Positions 23,392-31,521 of a DNA stretch of 52,248 nt are shown here, piece by piece. How positions within the stretch are numbered: the stretch's first letter is position 1; each line of letters opens with the position of its first letter. Source of the stretch: Chromera velia (Eukaryota > Sar > Chromeraceae); contig JAHBMJ010005924.1 of NCBI GenBank assembly GCA_018398765.1, positions 1,865 through 54,112 of the forward strand, written 5' to 3'. The position numbers and the translations under genes were made by a program. The notes under the pieces were generated by a model. That model was not told the DNA's origin. It ran no database searches and saw nothing but the letters and a program-made list of their open reading frames with translations.

Positions 23392-24267
23392 TCAAGGAGG
23401 AAGAGAAGAGGCCTGCTTGCACGCCTGGCAGCGTTGGTGCTGCTTTCGGTGAATGCAGATGCCCTTCCCTCCACAGTCTTTACATATGCGACGCTCTCGG
23501 CCATGCTCACAGATGCCCTTCCCGCGACAGTCCTTGCAATAGTAGCGGTGCCTGCCGTGCTCACAGATGCCCTTCCCTCCACAATCCTTGCACTTGTAAC
23601 GCTGCCTGCCGTGCTCACAGATGCTCTTCCCTCCACAGTCCTTGCATCGAGAACGAATGCGACCGTGCTCACAGACACTTCCCCCCCCACAATCCCTACA
23701 GTTGCTACGCTGCTTGCCGTGCTCACAAATGCTCTTCCCTCCACACTCTTTGCACCCACAACGCTTCCGACCGTGTTCACAGATACTCTTCCCTCCACAT
23801 TCTTTGCACGTACAACGAATACGACCGTGCTCACAGATACTCTTCCCTCCACAATCTTTGCACCTACAACGAATGCGACCGTGCTCACAGATGCCCTTCC
23901 CCCCACAATCCCTACAATTGCTACGCTGCCGGCCGTGCTCACAGATGCCCTTCCCCCCACAGTCCTTGCATCGAGAACGAATGCGACCGTGCTCACAGAT
24001 ACTCGCCCCCCCACACTCCTTGCACTCACAACGCTTGCGACCGTGTTCGCAGATGCTCTTCCCTCCACAATCCTTGCACTTGTTTCTTTCCCGGCCGTGT
24101 TCGCAAATGCTCTTCCCCCCACACTCCTTACATATATGGCGACGCCTACCGTGCTCACAAATGTTGCCCCCTCCGCACTCCTTGCACCGAGAGCGAATGC
24201 GGCCGTGCTCACAAATGCCCTTCCCTCCACAGTCTTTGCAGACGCACCGAATCCGTCCATGCGGACA
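23392..24267 (-). repeat. 54-bp coding tandem repeat, 16 units
   Basis: Each unit encodes 18 residues beginning C-x-H-G-R. Units differ mainly in the four residues between the two Arg and the second Cys and in K/G/S at positions 16-17. Units vary enough to indicate an old array, but neighbouring similarity (for example repeated QRSNCRDCGG units) suggests ongoing unit exchange. Several other frames on both strands are also open over the whole array. Confidence 0.95.
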
Positions 24268-25539
24268 GAGAATGTTTCCACGGCGGTCTCTCTTTACCTC
24301 TCCCTGTTCCCCCCCCCGACACTCATTCCCGGACACGACCACTCTCCCCTCAACGATCGGGTCCTCCCTCTCTCTCAAGGAATCAGAAGAGAGAAGGGCA
24401 GCCTCCGAAGGAGACAACGTGACAGTCAACCGACGATGCTTCCCCCCACTTCCTGCTCCAACAGCCACCATTCTCTCAGCACACATCTCTTTGCCGTCGT
24501 TATTCTCGAATTGAGTGAGGACACTCTCAGACAGGCGACGCTTCAAGGGAGCCACTCGCATCCTTCCAGCCTCTTCTTCGCCTTGTCTTGGAGGACGAGA
24601 GGAGTCTCGGGGAGGCAGGAGAAAAGTGGGAGAGCGGGAGTGGCACGGAAAACTTCTGCTGTCCGTGTTGGCATCAGCGGGACGGCAGGAAGAGTCAGAA
24701 TGGGCAATAGGCTTCTTCACTTGTGTTTCTTCTGTCCCTGATTCTCTCACTCTGTTCTCGCCCTCAACCCCTCCCCTCTGCGTGTCTGACCCTCTGACTG
24801 CATCAGCTGTCTGAGAGGGACAAACAGAGACACCTAACTTGCCTCCTTGTCCATCCATACTGTTCAACCTCCCTGACTCCTCCTGTCCCCCCCCCTCTGA
24901 GGAAGTCGGACACGCAGCCGCTGACCGATGGTCAGACAGAACACTGCAGTCATTGACACTCTCTCTCTGCGAATGCTCAGTCTGACTGTTCGAGGGACGA
25001 GGGAGCAGTGCGAGCTGCACACTCTCAGGGACCCCCCATTCCACCGAAATTCCAACTACCTCTTTCGTCTGCTGCTCTCCTACCCCTTTAACACCGACAC
25101 GGATTGTGTTATCACCCCTTTCTCCGACCGAAGAGTAGTCAGGAAAAGGAGGTGCACCAACGAGACGCACCACGCGGAAGTCTCCCCTCTTCAGTGGCTC
25201 CAGCCGCACGAGATTGTGCAGATCTGGCATTTGATCTATGTCACCGTCGTTTGGAATCGCAACTAGTCGGAACTTCAATGCAGACACTCTCACCGCTTCA
25301 ACGTTCCCATCTGTCTCCACTCTATGCTCCAACTCTTCAGAGACGCTCAACGGACATTCTGAGAGGTTCACCTCCACCTCACTCGACACCCACCACGGAC
25401 GCCCACACGGTGCAGGTGTCAGAGACAGCGCATCACCCAACTCCCACCCTCCCAACTCAGGACATCCCCCCACCACAACAATGCGTTGATTCTCTGACAA
25501 CTCAGGGCAATGCACAACAAAAGCGGTAGACCCCTTCAT
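23392..25539 (-). CDS. CBM20-like starch-binding domain fused to a 16-unit Cys/His repeat array
   Basis: One intronless ORF of 715 residues, ATG at 25539, TGA at 23392. Residues about 5-110 resemble a CBM20 starch-binding domain: VVVGGCPELGGWELGDAL is the hallmark strand-turn, followed by a PWWVSSEVEVNL strand and, later, ALKFRLVAI. Residues about 110-424 are Ser/Glu/Arg-rich linker with two basic KRR motifs. From residue 425 come 16 units of 18 residues, consensus CEHGRxRxxCKxCGGKxI, the last degenerate (CIHRK). Each unit has C-x-H-x6-C-x2-C, a plausible Zn site. Similar CEHGR arrays occur in various protist and giant-virus proteins, as far as I recall, function unknown. Likely role (inferred): binding of polyglucan or another partner by both ends. 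Its divergent paralogue lies at 27252-29521. Confidence 0.8.
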   Translation of the reverse strand: MKGSTAFVVHCPELSENQRIVVVGGCPELGGWELGDALSLTPAPCGRPWWVSSEVEVNLSECPLSVSEELEHRVETDGNVEAVRVSALKFRLVAIPNDGDIDQMPDLHNLVRLEPLKRGDFRVVRLVGAPPFPDYSSVGERGDNTIRVGVKGVGEQQTKEVVGISVEWGVPESVQLALLPRPSNSQTEHSQRESVNDCSVLSDHRSAAACPTSSEGGGQEESGRLNSMDGQGGKLGVSVCPSQTADAVRGSDTQRGGVEGENRVRESGTEETQVKKPIAHSDSSCRPADANTDSRSFPCHSRSPTFLLPPRDSSRPPRQGEEEAGRMRVAPLKRRLSESVLTQFENNDGKEMCAERMVAVGAGSGGKHRRLTVTLSPSEAALLSSDSLREREDPIVEGRVVVSGNECRGGEQGEVKRDRRGNILCPHGRIRCVCKDCGGKGICEHGRIRSRCKECGGGNICEHGRRRHICKECGGKSICEHGRERNKCKDCGGKSICEHGRKRCECKECGGASICEHGRIRSRCKDCGGKGICEHGRQRSNCRDCGGKGICEHGRIRCRCKDCGGKSICEHGRIRCTCKECGGKSICEHGRKRCGCKECGGKSICEHGKQRSNCRDCGGGSVCEHGRIRSRCKDCGGKSICEHGRQRYKCKDCGGKGICEHGRHRYYCKDCRGKGICEHGRERRICKDCGGKGICIHRKQHQRCQACKQASSLPP

Positions 25540-27149
25540 TGTGCCAACACAGGAATGGGAATGTACGTAGACGGCTTCGCGGTTTCAATCGACAAATGAC
25601 GGTCGGGAGAAGAACACGGCAGGCTGCACCCGTTGACCCCCTCGCGTAACGGTCAGCTGCACAGGCTCAAAAACATATGGGAATGAGACACACGCAGTCG
25701 ACGCGTAAACAGTCCACAAGCCTTCGAGACGAGACGCACAGCATCTCAAAATTGATGTCCTCCATACAGACATACATAGACGAAGAAATGGCTTGCGCTG
25801 ACTCACCCGCAGTACTCCGACTTCACAGAAGGATTCTATCCAAACCCTTCGTCTTCCTTGAAGCGCGCGAAAAGGACAAAACACGGAAGGTCAAGTGATA
25901 GGCGAGTTGATCGTGAAAGGCCATCAACAATCCGACTCAAATTGACGCCTGAAGGAAGGACTGATGCACGGTCTGTTGTGCGGCCTTTCTATAGTCAAAG
26001 TCAATCACGAGTCTGACTCTTAATCTGAAGAACAAAAGCGAATCATCCACGAGAGACATAGTTCCGATCGACAAAATGGAATCATGCAGTCTGCATGTCA
26101 ACCAACTCAAAAAGGCTTGAAAGAGCAAGGACGAATCTCAAAAAGATTCCCAACTCGTCAATACAATCGTCTCTGACAGACAGCTTCCCAACTCTAGACT
26201 TGGAACAGCTCAAAGTGTCTGCTACTACTGCATGCCACTAGGATGTCTGTCAGAAAGCAACGACAATGATGAAGTTCCGCCCGGTTCCGTCGAGAATTTA
26301 TTAATATATAGTGTCGAGAGATGCCGTCGGATCGAGCCCTGGCTCAACGCGCGCGCGCGTGCTTCGTGCAGCTTTCAACGGCGCCGCGCGATCTTGATGC
26401 CATCGCAGCAATTCGCAGCACGCGAAGGAGACTGTCAGCATTTCGATCATGACTCATTGTCGACTCGACTCTAGCTGGCATTCAAGGACCAGGCATTGTC
26501 ACTGAGAGCGACCACACATACATATAGAGCTAGCTGTCTTAGATTTGGAGCACTCACTCAAGTCTATACTTCGACAGCATTCCGATTTGCTCTACCTTCA
26601 GAGAGAACTTTCAAAGATCAGGAAGCTAGGGCTTCTCTACGCTCTCCTGCGTCTCCTGAGACAGTTCGACCTCTGTTCGCCTCTAAGAGAGCCTCTGGGA
26701 CTTGCTTTCGCTGTCTGTGCAGCTCAAAACAGAGCTTTTGTTATGTGTGCGAGTGTGCACAGGAGCATCCATCCAGCTGTGTACATCTATATATCACCCA
26801 ATCGATCTGACAAGCGGCTGATCTGCCTTTAGATTAATTCTCCAACAGAAGCTGGAATAGAAGGGAACCTTGGCCTGCCTGGCGAAGGGAGAGAGCGAGA
26901 AGTCGTGTAAAGAGTCTTCCAACCGTCGATACACCCGCTCTTCGATTTCACCCGCTTCTGCTGTGGATTCTTTTCGGATCCGTGCACGCTCAACCGTCGT
27001 CCGTGCACTCAAACAGAATCAAGTCAGTGGATGATATTCCGTGTTGGGAGACAGGCTTGTACAATGACTTTGTCGCGCAAGCTCTGTGTTGTCACATTCG
27101 TCGCTGGAGACCCGAGCTTCTGCTGATCCGAGCTTCTGTATGACTTGCT

Positions 27150-27202
<53 letters not shown>

Positions 27203-27251
27203 ATGCAGAGATCTCTCGAAGGTGTTTCCCGTTCAACGGATCGGTGTCACG
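25540..27251. promoter_or_regulatory. Divergent intergenic region between the two Cys/His-repeat paralogues
   Basis: About 1.7 kb separates the two ATGs. The middle has a CpG-rich block (about 26345-26420, CGCGCGCG) like the blocks upstream of ALAD and the SMP-30 gene. A GT microsatellite (27152-27197) and an acceptor-like TATGCAG at 27203-27209 precede the plus-strand ATG, suggesting a spliced 5'UTR. No other gene supported. Confidence 0.4.
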
Positions 27252-29521
27252 ATGGTGGAGACAGCGAGGGGTGGTGTTGTGCTTTTTGCTTGCACTGGTG
27301 TGGAACCTCGGGAGGGGCAGAGACTGATAGTTGTCGGGAGCAGCTCTGAGCTCGGAGAGGGGAATGCGAGTCGCGGCATCCCCCTCCATCGAGTGAAGAA
27401 CCCTGCCTTCCCAGGCGTGTGGATGTCCTTTCCGATGCGTCACAGCGCTTGCTCTCACCTCCGATTTCAGTTTGCGCTTGCCAGTCCAGGCGCTGACACA
27501 CTTGAATGGAGTGTGTCAGCGTGTGGTGGTGCAAACTCGGGGGCGACATTGACAGACGCACACCAGCAGTCTTCTGCAGTCGCCTCATCCCTGACCCCAG
27601 AAGCCGCGCCAACGTACAATCGAAGTGAGGACTGTTGTGGGTGCGTGTGGGAGCCTTTGGGGTGTGGGGTGCGAGAGGTTGGGGTCGTGGATGGTGGGCT
27701 TGTGTTGTTCGGTGGGCGTTGGGGGGAGAGGGAGACACAGGTGACTCCGCTGACGTGGGAGGACATTGTGTTGGCACAGCAGCAACTCGAAGAGGAGACC
27801 TCACCCGCTGTCTCTTCAGAGTTAGACACTGAAAAAGAGAGTGAGCAAGAGGGGAGGCAAGGGAGCGAGAACAAGAGCGTGACAGCCATTTCTCAGTCTT
27901 CTTCGATGTGTGCCTCGTCAAAGAGAGAGGGTGGAAAGGGAGAAGAGAAGGGATGTGGTGTTGCTGCACAGTCTGAAGGTGACTTTGCAGTCAGCAGAGG
28001 TGGACAGGAGGGCGGTGGTAGGGTCAGGTTACAGCAGGTCGACATTGATATGTCATTGTATGACTCTGCTGAGACCGAAGGCATCTCTTTGTCTGGGGGT
28101 CATGTCAAGACCTCCCTGTCTCCTGTTCTGCAGAAGAAGAAGAGGGGGAATGAGGTGATGGGGGAGAGAGAAAGAGACGAGAAGTCTGATCAGGTACTTC
28201 GATTCGGACCTGCAGCTCTGAATGAACGGGGGTGGGTGAGGGGGGAAGAGGGAGATCGTTTGGGAGGGAAGGGTGCAGAGTCTGTGAATGGTCTGAGGGG
28301 GACAGGTTGTCCTGGTCTGTTTCTCGGGGAGAGTCGGGGGGCAGAGGGAGAGCCTCTTTGTCCGTCTGCAGTGTGTGAGGGCCCGAAACGCCGCCGTCTC
28401 TCCTTGATCTCCCCTGCCGTCTCCGATTCGCAGTACGACATGATAGGGAGTGAAGAGGCGTTGGTGACAGGGGAGGGGGTTGCGGTATTTCCGTTTGCGT
28501 CTGTCGCTCAGCAGCAATCCTTCCTTCCGAGTCAGAAGAGAAGTCTCTCACGTGGCACCTTCACGCACTGCCTTGAAGTGCAGAGTACAGCCGTCCCACG
28601 TGAGCGTCAGGCAGTCTGTGGATTGTCCGAGGGGGGAATGGAAAGGGCATTGACAACAGGGGAGAAGACGGGCGACGTTTGGCAGCATTCCGTGGGTAGG
28701 GAGGGCAGCACTGGGTGTTTAGGGGGGTGTGAGAAGAGAGGGGGGAAAGGGAAAGGGAGAGCACCCAGGAGAGGTGAAGAGGGACAGATACCGAACTGTC
28801 CTCTGTCCGCACGGGCGGGCGGGTTCGTTGTAGATGCAGGGAGTGTGGGGGAAAGAGCCTGTGTGAGCACGGCAGGGAACGAAACAAGTGCAAGGATTGT
28901 GGAGGGAAGGGCATCTGTGAGCATGGCCGCATTCGCTCGCAGTGCAAGGAGTGCGGAGGGGGGAGCATTTGTCGGCACGGCCGGGTCCGCACTCGATGTA
29001 GAGACTGTGGAGGGGGCAACATCTGTGTGCACGGCCGACGGCGTGATCGGTGCAAGGAGTGTGGAGGTAGTGGCATTTGTGAGCACGGTCGGCAGCGTGA
29101 TAAGTGCAAGGAGTGCGGCGGGAAGAGTATTTGTGAGCACGGTCGACGGCGCTCGCAGTGCAAGGAGTGCGGAGGGAAGAGTATCTGTGAGCACGGCAGG
29201 CAGCGTAGCAATTGTAGGGATTGTGGAGGGAAGAGTATCTGTGAGCACGGTCGCATTCGTTGTAGATGCAAAGATTGTGGAGGGAAGAGCATCTGTGAAC
29301 ACGGCCGGGAGCGAAATCAGTGCAAGGACTGTGGGGGGAAGAGTATCTGTGAACACGGCCGGCAGCGTAGCAATTGTAGGGATTGTGGAGGGAAGAGCTT
29401 CTGTGAGCACGGTCGGCAGCGAAACAAGTGCAAGGAGTGCGGGGGAAAGAGCGTCTGTTTCCATCGGAAGGACCCCCGATACTGCCAGGAATGCAAGCAG
29501 TTCTCTTCTCTTCCTCCTTGA
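27252..29521 (+). pseudogene. Paralogue of the CBM20-like / Cys-His repeat gene, frame-broken
   Basis: ATG 27252 opens a CBM20-like N-terminus (RLIVVGSSSELGEGN) lacking the Trp of the LGxW turn, then a Ser/Glu/Arg-rich linker with PKRRR, matching the layout of the minus-strand gene. The frame changes twice. Between about 28560 and 28750 homology moves from frame 27252 to a frame reading GEVKRDRYRTVLCPHGR (to 28818), which may be an intron with the TTTAG near 28720 as acceptor. Directly after, GGGCGGGCGGG contains one extra 4-bp GGGC relative to the expected repeat; this frame then hits TAG at 28831. The remaining 12 repeat units (to TGA at 29521) are intact in the third frame. Either a pseudogene, an assembly error in the G/C run, or a recoded gene. 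Confidence 0.65.
28804..29521 (+). repeat. 54-bp coding tandem repeat, 13 units
   Basis: Thirteen C-x-HGR units; the first contains the 4-bp insertion and the last is the degenerate CFHRK unit, the same terminal type as in the minus-strand paralogue. After the first unit the Cys/His frame is open without break. Confidence 0.93.
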
Positions 29522-30116
29522 TCTCTTTTCCCACCCCTTTTCCCTCTTCGCTATCGATCTCTGTCCGTGAAAAATCATGCATGCTCTATGGATTTCTCTT
29601 TCAATGGACAGATGATCGAATCGATTGATGACCAAGAAAGGGCCTCCTTGCTCCTGTCAGAGAGAGTCTCAGTGCCTGCCCGCCTGCCCGCCTGCCTGCC
29701 GCTCTTCTTTGTCTGGCTGTTGGGTGAAGGTGCGTGCTAGTGGGTCTGATCGAAAGCCGTGCTCTTGCAGTGTTCTTTTCTCATTCCTTCCGCCCTCCTC
29801 GTGTGTTCATTGCCTGCCGTCTGCTTTTTGGCTTCTTCTACTTCTGGATGCGATGGGAGTCTAAAAGTTTGAAGTCTGGCTGTCTGCCTGTTTTTTTTTG
29901 TTGGACTGCGTCTCCTTGTCTTTCTCTTTCTCTCGGGTAGACAAGCGTTGGGACCGTATTCGTGGCCTTTCTTTGTTCTGCTCCATTCTTCTCTCTGTCT
30001 TTCTCCTTCCTTCCTGTCATCATGTTGTGCATTAGTGCTGGACCGTGGTGGCTCTCACGTGGGTTGACGCTCGTTCTGATGCAGAGAGAGGAGAGGGGCA
30101 GACACACAACACACAT

Positions 30117-30159
<43 letters not shown>

Positions 30160-30196
30160 AGAAAAGGTAGGAGGCGGGGAGAGGGAGAAGGAGAGA

Positions 30197-30233
<37 letters not shown>

Positions 30234-30247
30234 ACACACACACACAC

Positions 30248-30334
<87 letters not shown>

Positions 30335-31056
30335 GAGAGAGCATTGCTTCCCTCGTTTCACAAGGTCCCTTTCCTCTTTTCCCGCTGAACTTCGCTCTTC
30401 CATCTCTCTGTCCTCTGTTTCTCCCTTTCTTTTGTTTTCCCCTCAATTGTCAGCCGGTCTTCTTCCGGAGTTTCTCTCTGTCATGCGGCCCATTCTCATA
30501 TTTTTTGAGGTCGTGTGGTAATTTGAAAAGGAATGAGAGGGTGTGGTGGGAGAGAAATCCATCGGTCTGTACAGGGATCGTGGCAGGAGGTGCACACATC
30601 GTTTATGTTCGTTTTGACGCAACAACCGTTTTACACGCAGTCAGTCTACCTCATATGCATCCTCCGTTTGTCTCTTTTTTTGACAGATCATTTGTGCAAG
30701 TCCATTCATCTCTTTTTCTCTCTTTTGTACTGAAGGTGGACTCATGCAAGACATAGCACAACTTGAACTGCGACCTTCTTCTCCTTTTATGTCTGACCCT
30801 TAAGTAGAAGCTCATAAGCACTGTATGAAGCAGAACCTGAAGCTCACCTGCACTTAGGGTAGCCTGAGCCTCTGGATTCCTTCTCGAGCCTCTGGATTCA
30901 TCTTATTAAACCACTATCGTTATCACTATCTATCACTATCACTATATCATAGTTATGCTTCAAGTTAAATTATTATAGTGAATTCATGAATCGTTTCCCT
31001 TAATTAACTTAATTCTAGCTCACGTTAATTCATATAAGTTTTCATATTTTTTCTGC

Positions 31057-31095
<39 letters not shown>

Positions 31096-31521
31096 TGTCT
31101 GTTCTTAAAAAACATGGTTTATGATTGCGGGGGCGACCTCTATAAGACAAAACGGCGACAGTGCTCTAGGGCACCACTAAATCACTTATCACTTTATCAT
31201 AGCCTGCATGAGCTGAGAGCAGTTTGAAGTGCATAATATTTCTAAACATTATGATGCTAATTACATACAATTTACCTAGTAATTTACAGTTCTTGCATCA
31301 GTTACACAATGCTATGGCAGACACTAAGTCTGACACTTAAACTGCATATCAACATCATATTAATTAATAAACTTGCCAGTGATATCGTGTTAAAATATTC
31401 AACCCCTGGTACGATTCCTCAAGAGGTTCATCTCCAAATACCCTGCGCGAATCGGCTACGATGCCGGCCCATGAAGCGGCCGTTCCGCGCGCTTTCTAAC
31501 GGAATTTGAAGATTGTCTACT
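29522..31521. other. Intergenic stretch rich in microsatellites
   Basis: CA, GA and CA/TA runs fill 30105-30330 in the order CA-GA-CA-TACA-CA-GA. A (TA)14-like run is at about 31064-31092. The rest is AT-rich without a supported gene; the last part (31440-31500) is CpG-rich. Confidence 0.6.

Noticed and set aside
23377-24741. Plus-strand 454-codon frame and minus-strand alternative 310-codon frame over the Cys/His repeats
   Set aside because: Shadows of the 54-bp repeat unit; the Cys/His frame is the one conserved between the two paralogues.
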